From DATBRV01 sp036560145 (lineage in GTDB: Bacteria; Myxococcota_A; UBA9160; SMWR01), in assembly GCA_036560145.1 (NCBI GenBank), contig DATBRV010000078.1:6473-70472 (forward strand): DNA of 64,000 nt, in the 5' to 3' direction. The translations under genes and the position numbers were made by a program. Below, piece by piece: positions 7,422 through 15,513 of this stretch. The notes below the pieces were generated by a model, which saw only the letters and a list, made by a program, of their open reading frames with translations, made no database searches and was not told where the DNA came from. The stretch's first letter is position 1, and each line of letters starts with the position of its first letter.

Positions 7422-9125
7422 CTAGGGTCCCGGCTCGGCCGGGGGGATCACGGGAGGCGCGCCCTCGGGCGGAGCCGCCGGCGTCTCGGGGAGCGGCGCG
7501 CCGGCCGGCGCCGCGACGGCGGGCGGCGCCTCCGCGCCAGCCTCGATCGCCGCACGGGAGGCCGCGCCGTTCACCCAGACGTAGTTGACCGCGCCGCCGA
7601 TCAGACCGAAGGCGCCGACGGCGACGGTCGCGAGCGCGGCGCGAATGCGCCCGCGCCGCTGCGCGGCGCGATCCGACTCGAGCCAGATCTGCGGAATCGC
7701 CGCCAGCACCGGAATCCGGAGGCTGGCCTGGAGCTGGCGCGCGGTGTGCACGGAGGGATCCAGCGCCTCCAGCACGATGCCGACGGCGCCCCCCACCGCG
7801 ACCGCGAAGAAGACACCGAGGATCACGATCACCGAGCGGTTGGGCGAGGTGGGCTCGGGCGCGATGAAGGCGACCTCGAGCACCCGGAACTGCTCGGCCA
7901 GCTGGCGACGCTCGAGGTTGGCCTGGACGGAGGCCTCGAGCTGTTTGTTGCTGAATTCCTGGTAGCTCTCGAACAGGTGCTTGTAGTCGCGCTCGAGGCC
8001 CTCGAGCTGCTCGGCGACCGCCGGCGCCTCGCTGAGCAGGACCTGGATCTCGTCGGCCTGCTGCGTGAGGTTCCGGATCTCCTCCTCGGCGGCCTGCGCC
8101 TGGAGCGCGGCGCGGCGACTCTCGGCCTCGGCGCTCTGCTGCAGGAAGTTCGTGATCGGCTTGCCGCTGGAATCCTCCCCGCCTTCCTCCTGCGACTTGA
8201 TCTTCACCCTGAGCGATTCGATCTCCAGCTTGGTCTGGATCACGTCGGGGTGCTTTTCCGTGAAGCCGCGCGCCTGGAACTGGCTGAGCGCGAGCTCGAG
8301 CATCTGCAGGCGCCGGCCCGGGCTCGCGTCGTCGTTCGGCGACGACATCGAGGCCGCCGTCGTGCTCTGGCTGCGGTAGAACGCCTCGTCGCTCTTCGCC
8401 TCCGCGAGCGTGCGCCGCGCAGCGGTCAGGCTCGCGACGATCCGGTCCAGTCGGAGCTGGTTGGACGCGACCTCCTGCGGCATCCGCCCCGGGTTCGCGG
8501 CCTTCACCTGGGCCACCTGCGCCTCGATCTCGCGGATCTGGGTCGAGAGCCGATCGAGCTCGGTCTGGATGAACTCGAGGCTCTTCTGCGAGAGCTTCAC
8601 CCGCCCGCTGATGTGCTGCTCGATGAAATCGTTCGCCAGACGCTGGGCGACGAGCATCGCCGTGCGCGCGTCGTTGTGCCGGAAGCCGATGCGGAAGGTG
8701 TTGATCTCGAGGTCGCGCCGGCTCTGCGGCAGCTCCGTCTCGAGCTCGGAGAACACCGGCGAGACCCGGATCCGGTCGCGCATCATGCCGATGATCTCCT
8801 CGCGCAGCAGCGTCTTGCTCTCCTCCTGGTAGAGCTTGAGCTCGTCGATGATCCGCGACAGTCGCCCGCGGGAGAGGATCTGGGCGCTCATCAGGTGCAG
8901 CCGGGAGTTGAGATCGCTCTCGGGGACGCCGGCCTCGACCAGCTTGGGGTCGACCGACTGCGGCTCGACCAGGATCGTCGAGGAGCTCTCGTACTCGTTG
9001 GGCAGGGCCATCGCCAGCCAATAGGAGGCCAGCGAAATCACGCCCGCGACCACGGCCATGTGCTTCGCGCGTCGCCGCACGAAGCCCCATACGTCCGCGA
9101 GCTGGAAGCCCGACTCCACGTTCAT
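7422..9125 (-). CDS. XrtA-associated Wzz-like chain-length determinant protein
   Basis: A 567-residue inner-membrane polysaccharide co-polymerase. TM1 is at about 22-41, followed by a Wzz domain and a long periplasmic coiled-coil region (about 190-410). TM2 follows at about 431-455. Unlike the usual two-TM layout, it then has a third hydrophobic segment (about 496-518) and a 49-residue Pro/Ala-rich tail, which would place the C-terminus in the periplasm. It partners with the BY-kinase at 5635-6486 and the Wza-like protein at 10705-11313. The family assignment is strong; the extra TM and tail could be lineage-specific. Confidence 0.9.
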   Translation of the reverse strand: MNVESGFQLADVWGFVRRRAKHMAVVAGVISLASYWLAMALPNEYESSSTILVEPQSVDPKLVEAGVPESDLNSRLHLMSAQILSRGRLSRIIDELKLYQEESKTLLREEIIGMMRDRIRVSPVFSELETELPQSRRDLEINTFRIGFRHNDARTAMLVAQRLANDFIEQHISGRVKLSQKSLEFIQTELDRLSTQIREIEAQVAQVKAANPGRMPQEVASNQLRLDRIVASLTAARRTLAEAKSDEAFYRSQSTTAASMSSPNDDASPGRRLQMLELALSQFQARGFTEKHPDVIQTKLEIESLRVKIKSQEEGGEDSSGKPITNFLQQSAEAESRRAALQAQAAEEEIRNLTQQADEIQVLLSEAPAVAEQLEGLERDYKHLFESYQEFSNKQLEASVQANLERRQLAEQFRVLEVAFIAPEPTSPNRSVIVILGVFFAVAVGGAVGIVLEALDPSVHTARQLQASLRIPVLAAIPQIWLESDRAAQRRGRIRAALATVAVGAFGLIGGAVNYVWVNGAASRAAIEAGAEAPPAVAAPAGAPLPETPAAPPEGAPPVIPPAEPGP

Positions 9126-9141
9126 GCCATCGACCCGCTGT

Positions 9142-10674
9142 TCACCACCAAAGCCCGATCGGTTCGAAATTATACTGGACGGTGAACGTGACGAGGTGGT
9201 CGTCGAAATCCGAGGATTGGCCGACCGTATCGCCGTGCGAGGACTGCCGGTTGTAGGCGTACTGGAGGGCCGTGACGGTGTTCTTGGTCAGCCGGTAGGC
9301 CAGCCGGGCCGCCGCGCCCCAGCGCTGGGTGTCGAGCGAATCGGCGGAGTCGTCCTGGAGCAGGTTTGCGGCGCCGGCGGGGCTGAACGGGTCCCCGTTG
9401 AAGTCGTTGATCAACGGCTGGCCATTGACGATCACGAACACCCGCGATCCGTTCGTCGCCGACTTGCGAAGGGTCCAGTCGGTCCGCACCGAGGCGTCCC
9501 AGCGGTCCGAGATCCGCCAGGAGCTGGTCAAGGTGACGGCGTCCAGGGTGGCGCCGCCGTCGATCCCGGAAGCGGTGTCGTCCTGGCGCGCGTAGTTGAG
9601 GTTCGACATCAGGTTCGGACTCCAGCGCTTGGTGAGGCTGGCGTTCGCGAAGTAGGTGATGCGCGTGTCGGTGACGCCCTCCGGCGGGCTGACGTAGCTG
9701 AGGTCGACCTGGTTGCCGACGATCGACGCGACCGTGAGGGGATCCGTGACGAGACGCTGGCCGCAGATGGCGCCGGCGTTGTCGAACAGCAGCGGATTGC
9801 CGTTCACGACCGGACAGGTGTCGAACTGAGACACGACGACCGCGGTCGGGTTTCCGCTCGTGTCGGTCGAGAACACCTGGAACGGGATCCCCTCCTGATC
9901 GGGCAGCGTCGCGTTGGGGGCTTTCTGGTTCGAGTGGATCAGGGCCGGGCCGAGCTGGATGTCGAAGTTGGTGGTCTCGTCGAACGTCCATCGCCACGAC
10001 CCGAACAGGTTGTAATAGTCGGTGTCGCTCTTGGGCCGGTTGAAGGTCTCGTCGAAGTTCTGCCGGGTGTAGCTGAATCCGCCGCCCAGCTGGTGGTGCT
10101 CGGTGAGCTGGTAGGCCGAGCTCGCCGTGCCGCCGAAGGTCAGCGCGTCGGCGCGATCGAACTGCGTGGTGTCGAGGACCCCCTGGTTGAAGCGAAGCGT
10201 GCCGGAGAGGCGCGGCGTGAAGAAGTGCGTCGTGCCCAGCGCGAGGTTGTTCTGCAAGACCCGCTCGCGGCCGTCGCCGACTTCGCCCGGAGCCGGGTTC
10301 GCGAGGTCGTCCTGGCGGTAGAGGCCGCGGACGTAGAAGAAGGCGTTGTTCCCGAACAGCTCGGTCTGGGGGGTCAATCGATAGCTGAAGTTCGAATCCA
10401 CCAGGTGATTCAGATCCCGGACGTCCTGGTACTTCACGCCGATCTCGTAGGGCAGCGAGTAGCCGGCCGAGTAGTTGAGCTTCTCGCGATCCTCGACCAC
10501 GGCCACCCGCGGCGTGAACCGGAACACGACGTCGTTCTTCTCGTCGTTCGGGCTGCGAAAGACGTTGCTGTCGTACTCGGTCGAGACGCCCATCGACAGC
10601 CGTACGTCCGCCCCCCAGGCGACCCCGGGCAGCAGCAATCCCAATGCCATCAAGACTCTTCGAACCCCGCGCAT
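9142..10674 (-). CDS. PEP-CTERM-system outer-membrane beta-barrel protein (TIGR03016-like)
   Basis: A 510-residue secreted protein. The signal peptide runs from residue 1 to about 21 and ends VAWG-AD. The mature protein is rich in alternating beta strands and begins with a STEYDSNVFRS-like segment typical of putative outer-membrane proteins tied to exosortase loci. It ends in aromatic residues (QYNFEPIGLWW), as expected for a beta-barrel assembly signal. It probably forms or accompanies the outer-membrane channel for the polymer, taking the place of AlgE- or BcsC-like barrels. It lies between the Wza-like and Wzz-like genes. Confidence 0.88.
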   Translation of the reverse strand: MRGVRRVLMALGLLLPGVAWGADVRLSMGVSTEYDSNVFRSPNDEKNDVVFRFTPRVAVVEDREKLNYSAGYSLPYEIGVKYQDVRDLNHLVDSNFSYRLTPQTELFGNNAFFYVRGLYRQDDLANPAPGEVGDGRERVLQNNLALGTTHFFTPRLSGTLRFNQGVLDTTQFDRADALTFGGTASSAYQLTEHHQLGGGFSYTRQNFDETFNRPKSDTDYYNLFGSWRWTFDETTNFDIQLGPALIHSNQKAPNATLPDQEGIPFQVFSTDTSGNPTAVVVSQFDTCPVVNGNPLLFDNAGAICGQRLVTDPLTVASIVGNQVDLSYVSPPEGVTDTRITYFANASLTKRWSPNLMSNLNYARQDDTASGIDGGATLDAVTLTSSWRISDRWDASVRTDWTLRKSATNGSRVFVIVNGQPLINDFNGDPFSPAGAANLLQDDSADSLDTQRWGAAARLAYRLTKNTVTALQYAYNRQSSHGDTVGQSSDFDDHLVTFTVQYNFEPIGLWW

Positions 10675-10704
10675 CCCACCCCCCGAAACCCGGTCTGGTC
10701 CCCA

Positions 10705-11313
10705 TCAGTCATGAACGATGATCGTGTCTCCGTTCTGCAGCACGATGTTGGTGCCCGGAGCCTTGCCCGCGATGTAGGCGTCGTAGTCGAAGGCGAACTC
10801 CGCCTCGCTTCCATCGGTTCGACGCCGCACGATGCGGATGTCTCCCTTGTCCGCGAAGGTGTTGAAGCCGCCGACCGCGGCGATCGCCTCCAGCACCCGC
10901 AGGTCCTTCGTCAGCGGGATCTGGGCATTGCGCGCGACCTCGCCCACCATCGAGACGAACTGGCTGTTCATTTCGATCACGATCACCGCGACGTCCGGGG
11001 CCGTCACGTACTCCCCGAGCTCGCGCGTCAATATCTCCTTCAGCTCGACGGGGGTCAGGCCCTCGGCCTGCACGTCGTCGAGGAGCGGCACCGAGATCTT
11101 CCCGTCCGGGCGCACCGGCACGCGCACCGTGAGGTCCTCGTTCTTCCACACCACGATCTGCAGCACGTCGGTCACCCCGATCACGTAGGTGGGCCGATCC
11201 ATCGGCTTGGGATCCACCGGCGGCGGCGATAGCCCTCGTCCACCGCAGGCGAGCCCACCCGCGCAAAGCACCAGACCCAGATAAGACGCCGCCGACCGTC
11301 CGAGAAGCCGCAT
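10705..11313 (-). CDS. Wza-like polysaccharide export protein, probable lipoprotein
   Basis: A 202-residue periplasmic or outer-membrane export protein with a Poly_export domain (from about residue 38, TYVIGVTDVLQIVVWKNEDL) followed by a SLBB-type domain. It ends NGDTIIVHD. The ATG at 11313 is preferred over one at 11370 because it directly opens a signal sequence ending near Cys23 (GGLACGG), a plausible though imperfect lipobox, and a GGCAGG ribosome site lies just upstream. At about 200 residues it is the short form found in XrtA systems and lacks the C-terminal helix of E. coli Wza. Confidence 0.9.
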   Translation of the reverse strand: MRLLGRSAASYLGLVLCAGGLACGGRGLSPPPVDPKPMDRPTYVIGVTDVLQIVVWKNEDLTVRVPVRPDGKISVPLLDDVQAEGLTPVELKEILTRELGEYVTAPDVAVIVIEMNSQFVSMVGEVARNAQIPLTKDLRVLEAIAAVGGFNTFADKGDIRIVRRRTDGSEAEFAFDYDAYIAGKAPGTNIVLQNGDTIIVHD

Positions 11314-11370
11314 CCTGCCATCGCTCCACGAGCCTCTCTGAGTAGACACCGGGTAGCCGACCGCCGGCAC

Positions 11371-12792
11371 CTAGCGTCCCTCCGAAAGCCCGTTCTCCTT
11401 CATCTTGTAGAGGAGGGCCTTGTAGCTGATCTGCAGCCGTTCGGCGGCCTCCTTGCGGTTCCACCGGGTCTGATGGAGCACGCGTTCGATGACTCGCTTC
11501 TCGGCAACTTGAGCGGCACGCCGCGAGACCGCCTTGAGATCTATCGCTTCGCCGTTGGCCAGATCCGTCCCCAGCGAGTCGATCTCCAGCGCCTGGCTCG
11601 CCGCGGCGGCCTTGCTGTCGGCCCCGGCCCGAACGGCGATCTCGTCCAGCACCGCCTGCTCGTTCCCGAGCACCACCATGCGCCGCACCATGTTCTCGAG
11701 CTCGCGGACATTTCCAGGCCAGTTGTACTGGAGGAAGATGTTCATGGTGGAAGGCGTCAAGGCCTTGAGATTCTTGTGGTATTGCTCGTTGTTCTTGCGC
11801 AGGAAGTGGTCCACCAGCAGCGGCACCGCGTCGCGCCGATCGCGCAGCGGCGGCAGGTGGACGGTCACCACGTTGAGGCGGTAGTAGAGGTCCTCGCGGA
11901 AGCTGCCGTCCGCGACCGCCTCCTCCAGGTTGCGGTTGGTCGCCGCGATGATGCGCGTGTCGACGCGCACGTCGGCTTCGCCGCCCAGCCGCGAGAACTC
12001 GCCGTCCTGGAGCACCTGCAGGAGCTTCGCCTGCAGGCCCGGATGCATCTCGCTGATCTCGTCCAGGAAGATCGTGCCCTGGTTCGCGAACTCGAACTTG
12101 CCGAGCTTGCGCTTCTGCGCGCCGGTGAAGGCGCCCTTCTCGAAGCCGAACAGCTCGCTCTCGAGGAGCTCCGACGGAAGCGCCGCGCAGTTGACCTTGA
12201 CGAAGGGCTGGTTCCGGCGACCCGAGAGCTGGAACAGCGTGCGGGCGACCAGCTCCTTGCCGGTCCCGCTCTCGCCGCGCACGAGGACCGTGATGTCGGT
12301 GTCCGCGACCTGCTCGATGATGTCGCGGAGCTCCTTCATCTTCGGGTTGTCGCCGCACAGCAGCAGCAGCTCCGTCTCGGAGCGCGCGCTGCCCCTCAGG
12401 CGCTCCACCTCCTGCTTGAGCGCGCGCTTCTCGAGCGCCTTCTGGAAGGCGAGCTCGAGCTCCTCGACCTCGAAGGGCTTGCGCAGGAAGTCGGAGGCCC
12501 CGAGGCGCATGGCCTCGACGATGTTGCGCGCCTGACCGTGCCCCGAGAGCATCACGACCGGCACCTCGGGAAGGCGCTGCTTGAGGGCGCCGAGCGTCGT
12601 CAGGCCGTCCATGCCGGGAAGCACCACGTCGAGCGTGACGAGGTCGGGCTTGGTTTCGTCGAGCGAGGCGAGCGCCTGCTCTCCGTCCGCGACCGCGAAG
12701 ACCTGATAGCCCTGGCGCGAGACCAGGGCCTCCATGTAGTCGCGAACCCCCGGATCATCGTCGATCACGAGCACGCGAAAGCGATCCGTCAT
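11371..12792 (-). CDS. prsR: PEP-CTERM-box sigma-54 response regulator PrsR
   Basis: A 473-residue NtrC-type regulator. The receiver domain has acidic residues near 11-13, phospho-acceptor Asp55 (LVTLDVVLPG) and Lys105. The AAA+ domain has Walker A GESGTGKE (173-180) and the sigma-54 contact loop GAFTGA (220-225). A Fis-type helix-turn-helix ends the protein at about 430-470. The ATG at 12792 is chosen because AAGGAG lies 9 bases upstream. This family controls exosortase-linked genes with RpoN. The usual sensor kinase PrsK is not in the window. The gene faces away from the XrtA operon across the 398 bp control region. Confidence 0.93.
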   Translation of the reverse strand: MTDRFRVLVIDDDPGVRDYMEALVSRQGYQVFAVADGEQALASLDETKPDLVTLDVVLPGMDGLTTLGALKQRLPEVPVVMLSGHGQARNIVEAMRLGASDFLRKPFEVEELELAFQKALEKRALKQEVERLRGSARSETELLLLCGDNPKMKELRDIIEQVADTDITVLVRGESGTGKELVARTLFQLSGRRNQPFVKVNCAALPSELLESELFGFEKGAFTGAQKRKLGKFEFANQGTIFLDEISEMHPGLQAKLLQVLQDGEFSRLGGEADVRVDTRIIAATNRNLEEAVADGSFREDLYYRLNVVTVHLPPLRDRRDAVPLLVDHFLRKNNEQYHKNLKALTPSTMNIFLQYNWPGNVRELENMVRRMVVLGNEQAVLDEIAVRAGADSKAAAASQALEIDSLGTDLANGEAIDLKAVSRRAAQVAEKRVIERVLHQTRWNRKEAAERLQISYKALLYKMKENGLSEGR

Positions 12793-12945
12793 CCGTCGTC
12801 GCTCCTTGTCGGCATCCATGTCGATGCGCGTTTCCGCGCGGCTACGAGGCGTTTCCCTCCCAATCGAGGGATGCCCGAGCCGAGCAAAGCAAGTTCCTTG
12901 CCAGGGCAAGGATCCGCCGAAGTCTCCATCCCGGCCGGAATCGGC

Positions 12946-12973
12946 CTTATAGTGTGTAATAGATTTCCACCAA
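12946..12973 (-). promoter_or_regulatory. Weak sigma-70-like promoter candidate for prsR
   Basis: Read on the minus strand, TTGGTG (12973-12968) and TATAAG (12951-12946) are separated by 16 bases. The -10 hexamer matches the consensus at 5 of 6 positions and the -35 only at the TTG. The -35 falls inside the first repeat of the tandem pair, so a regulator bound there could repress or tune prsR. The leader to the ATG at 12792 would be about 147 bases. Confidence 0.28.
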
Positions 12974-12999
12974 TGGGAAGTAGATTTACCAATAGGAAG
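12960..12999. promoter_or_regulatory. Tandem near-identical 19-21 base repeats, candidate activator binding sites
   Basis: Two head-to-tail copies are seen: TAGATTTCCACCAATGGGAAG at 12960-12980 less its last base for quotation is TAGATTTCCACCAATGGGAA, and TAGATTTACCAATAGGAAG at 12981-12999. Each copy has partial dyad symmetry around CCAAT. The 21-base offset equals two helical turns, as in paired activator sites. They lie about 145-185 bp upstream of the expected start of the sigma-54 promoter candidate, a normal distance for an enhancer site. Binding by PrsR is inferred, not shown. Confidence 0.45.
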
Positions 13000-13116
13000 A
13001 AAGGTTCCGCCCAGCGACGGCTCTTTCCCGTCCAACTTTCATTTCCGCTGCGATCACGCGATAATCGGCGTGCTTCTACCGCGGAGCGGGGGCCCTCGGG
13101 GTCCTGGCTGGGGGCG

Positions 13117-13132
13117 TGGCATGCTTCTCGCA
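13117..13132 (+). promoter_or_regulatory. Sigma-54 (-24/-12) promoter candidate for the exosortase operon
   Basis: The 16-mer TGGCATGCTTCTCGCA matches the sigma-54 consensus TGGCACG-N4-TTGCA at all but two positions and keeps the invariant GG and GC dinucleotides at the required spacing. Transcription would start near 13143, giving a leader of about 48 bases to the first ATG at 13191. The neighbouring prsR encodes a sigma-54 activator, which supports the call. GC-rich DNA gives chance GG-N10-GC matches, so this remains a candidate. Confidence 0.5.
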
Positions 13133-13190
13133 CCCGCCTCGCCCGGTGGGCCGCGGGAGGCTCAAGCCGCAAGACTCGATGAGGTTCGGA

Positions 13191-13445
13191 ATGACGACGG
13201 AACGCCTTCCGGTCCACAAGCGTCTGTTCCAGGGTTGGATGGTGATCACGGCGCGCTTCGGCTTCGTGCAGACGCTCGTGATCCTGGCGCTGTTCTACGT
13301 ATTCTTGATCGGGCCGGTCGCGCTCGGAAGCGCGCTCGGACGGGCTGATTTCCTGCACAAGCGCGGACTGCGCCAGGGCGCCACCGCGTGGGATCCGGCG
13401 GATTCCGCCAAGCCGGACCTCGAGCGCGCGAAGCTGGCTTCGTGA
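13191..13445 (+). CDS. Small single-TM membrane protein, possibly SxtJ-like
   Basis: An 84-residue protein with a basic cytoplasmic N-terminus, one strong hydrophobic segment at about 25-48 and a hydrophilic C-terminal tail. The ATG at 13191 has GAGG six bases upstream; a second ATG at 13179 is possible. It directly precedes the carbamoyltransferase gene. Small membrane proteins called SxtJ-like and DUF5989 are often found flanking such carbamoyltransferases, and the tail layout is compatible with SxtJ, but the similarity is too slight to be certain. A role in anchoring the carbamoyltransferase at the membrane is only inference. Confidence 0.65.
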   Translation: MTTERLPVHKRLFQGWMVITARFGFVQTLVILALFYVFLIGPVALGSALGRADFLHKRGLRQGATAWDPADSAKPDLERAKLAS

Positions 13446-13470
13446 GAGCCCACAGGACCGGAGAGAAGCG

Positions 13471-15210
13471 ATGAACATCCTCGGCATCTCGGGCTTCTAT
13501 CACGATTCGGCGGCCGCGCTGCTCTGCGAGGGCAAGCTCGTCGCCGCGGCCCACGAAGAGCGCTTCACGCGCAAACGTCACGACCCCGACCTTCCCAAGC
13601 AGGCCACGAAGTACTGCCTCGAAGCGGCGGGGATCGGGGTCGGCGACCTCGACTACGTGGTCTTCTACGACAAGCCGATGATCAAGCTCGAGCGCATGTT
13701 GATGACCTATCTCGCGACCTTCCCGCGCTCGCTGCCGTCCTTCACCAAGGCCATCCCGATCTGGTTGAAGGAGAAGCTCTGGATCCCGAGCCAGATCCGC
13801 GAGAAGCTCGGCTTCGAAGGCGAGGTGCTCTTCGCCGAGCACCACCAGTCGCACGCCGCTTCGGCGTTCCTGCCCTCCCCCTTCGAAGAGGCGGCGATCC
13901 TGACCTGCGACGGCGTCGGGGAATGGGCGACCACGACCCAGGGCATCGGTCGCGGCGACAGCTTCGAGCTGATCCGCGAGATCCGCTTCCCCCACTCGCT
14001 GGGCCTGCTCTACAGCGCCTTCACCTATTACCTGGGCTTCAAGGTGAACAGCGCCGAGTACAAGGTGATGGGCGCCGCGCCGTACGGAAAGCCGAAGTAC
14101 GCCGCGAAGATCCTGGAGGAGCTGGTCGACCTGCGGGAGGACGGCTCCTTCAAGCTCAACATGAAGTACTTCGCCTACGACTACGGCCTCACCATGACCA
14201 ACCGGCGCTTCGCCAGTCTCTTTGGCCACCCCCGCCGCGAGGGTGAGAGCAAGATGGAGGAGTTCCACTGGGACATGGCGGCCAGCGTGCAGCACGTCAC
14301 CGAGGAGATCGTGCTGCGCATCGTCCGCGATCTCCACAAGAACACCGGGATGAAGAACCTGTGCATGGCGGGCGGCGTGGCGCTCAACTGCGTGGCGAAC
14401 GGACGGATCGTCCGCGAGGGCCCCTTCGAGAAGCTCTGGGTGCAGCCGGCGGCCGGCGACGCGGGGGGCGCGCTGGGCGCGGCGCTGTTCGCCTACAACG
14501 CGGTGCTCGGCAAGCCGCGCGCCTTCCGGATGGACCACGCCTTCTGGGGACCCGCCTACTCCGACGAGGCGATCCGCAGCTACCTCGACGGCCGCGGCGC
14601 GCGCTACCGCACGCTGCCGCGCGACGAGATGATCCGCGAGACGGCCCGCCAGCTGAACGAAGAGCAGGCCGTGGTCGGCTGGTTCCAGGGGCGCATGGAG
14701 TGGGGCCCGCGCTCGCTCGGCAGCCGCAGCATCCTGGCCGACGCGCGCAACCGCGAGAACTGGAAGCGCGTGAACCTGAAGATCAAGTTCCGGGAGAGCT
14801 TCCGGCCGTTCGCGCCCGCGGTGCTCGCGGAGAAGGCCTCCGACTGGTTCGAGCTCGACCGCGAGAGCCCCTACATGCTGCTCGTCTGCCAGGTGAAGCC
14901 GGGCCGCGAGATCCCGGCGGTCACGCACGTCGATGGCTCCGCGCGAGTCCAGACGGTGACGCGCGACGCGCACGCAGAGTTCTACGACCTGATCCATGAA
15001 TTCGACCGGCAGACCGGCTGTCCGGTGATCATCAACACGTCGTTCAACGTGCGCGGCGAGCCGATCGTGTGCTCGCCCGACGACGCCTACCTCTGCTTCA
15101 TGCGCACCAACATGGACGTGCTCGTGCTCGGCAACCAGATCCTGCTCAAGGCCGAGCAGCCCGAGCTGCACGAAGACTTCGACTGGCGCGAGCGCTACCA
15201 GCTCGATTGA
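13471..15210 (+). CDS. O-carbamoyltransferase (NodU/CmcH/TobZ family)
   Basis: A 579-residue enzyme of the carbamoyltransferase family, which transfers the carbamoyl group of carbamoyl phosphate to a hydroxyl through a carbamoyl-adenylate. The N-terminal Kae1-like domain starts MNILGISGFYHDSAAALL and contains EHHQSHAASAF and GGVALNCVANG. The C-terminal YrdC-like domain has GRMEWGPRSLGSRSILADAR, a strong family signature. An AGGACCGGAGAGAAG purine-rich leader precedes the ATG. In this setting the acceptor is probably a sugar of the exopolysaccharide or its lipid-linked repeat unit, as NodU carbamoylates Nod factors. The actual acceptor is not known. Confidence 0.93.
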   Translation: MNILGISGFYHDSAAALLCEGKLVAAAHEERFTRKRHDPDLPKQATKYCLEAAGIGVGDLDYVVFYDKPMIKLERMLMTYLATFPRSLPSFTKAIPIWLKEKLWIPSQIREKLGFEGEVLFAEHHQSHAASAFLPSPFEEAAILTCDGVGEWATTTQGIGRGDSFELIREIRFPHSLGLLYSAFTYYLGFKVNSAEYKVMGAAPYGKPKYAAKILEELVDLREDGSFKLNMKYFAYDYGLTMTNRRFASLFGHPRREGESKMEEFHWDMAASVQHVTEEIVLRIVRDLHKNTGMKNLCMAGGVALNCVANGRIVREGPFEKLWVQPAAGDAGGALGAALFAYNAVLGKPRAFRMDHAFWGPAYSDEAIRSYLDGRGARYRTLPRDEMIRETARQLNEEQAVVGWFQGRMEWGPRSLGSRSILADARNRENWKRVNLKIKFRESFRPFAPAVLAEKASDWFELDRESPYMLLVCQVKPGREIPAVTHVDGSARVQTVTRDAHAEFYDLIHEFDRQTGCPVIINTSFNVRGEPIVCSPDDAYLCFMRTNMDVLVLGNQILLKAEQPELHEDFDWRERYQLD

Positions 15211-15278
15211 ACCGGCGCCCTGCGGCGCAAACCCGGACCTCACGGGCCCCCGCCCCGTCGAGGCCAAGGAGACGATGG

Positions 15279-15461
15279 ATGGCGCGTTCCTCTGGTGGCT
15301 TCCTGGATCGATTCTCGATCTTCCGAGAGCTCTGGTCCTTCATGAAGGTCCGGAAGAAGTGGTGGCTCGGACCGATCGTGGTCACCATGCTGCTGCTCTC
15401 GGTCCTGATCGTCCTGACGGAAGGCTCCGCAGTCGCGCCGTTCATCTACGCGCTCTTCTGA
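15279..15461 (+). CDS. DUF5989-family small membrane protein
   Basis: A 60-residue protein starting at the ATG at 15279, with AAGGAG at 15265-15270. It has a hydrophilic start, the segment FRELWSFMKVRKKWWLGPIV and one hydrophobic span at about 35-58. This pattern (ELW-F-K-RKKWW-P) is that of the DUF5989 family, which accompanies carbamoyltransferases in many bacteria. Its function is unknown. Position immediately after the carbamoyltransferase suggests that both work together at the inner membrane. It is easily missed because a longer overlapping frame begins upstream. Confidence 0.82.
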   Translation: MARSSGGFLDRFSIFRELWSFMKVRKKWWLGPIVVTMLLLSVLIVLTEGSAVAPFIYALF

Positions 15462-15513
15462 GAGCCAGGGGCGCGCGAGCGCCCCGACGATCGCGAGGGG
15501 ATGGGAGCGTGTT

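Larger units (their letters stand above)
12793..13190. other. Divergent intergenic control region between prsR and the exosortase operon
   Basis: This is the only gap above 300 bp. No credible gene was found in it. It holds an AT-richer patch around 12947-13005 that stands out from the GC-rich surroundings. That patch contains a tandem 20-base repeat and a weak minus-strand sigma-70-like promoter. A sigma-54-type promoter candidate on the plus strand lies nearer the first gene of the right-hand operon. Confidence 0.7.
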
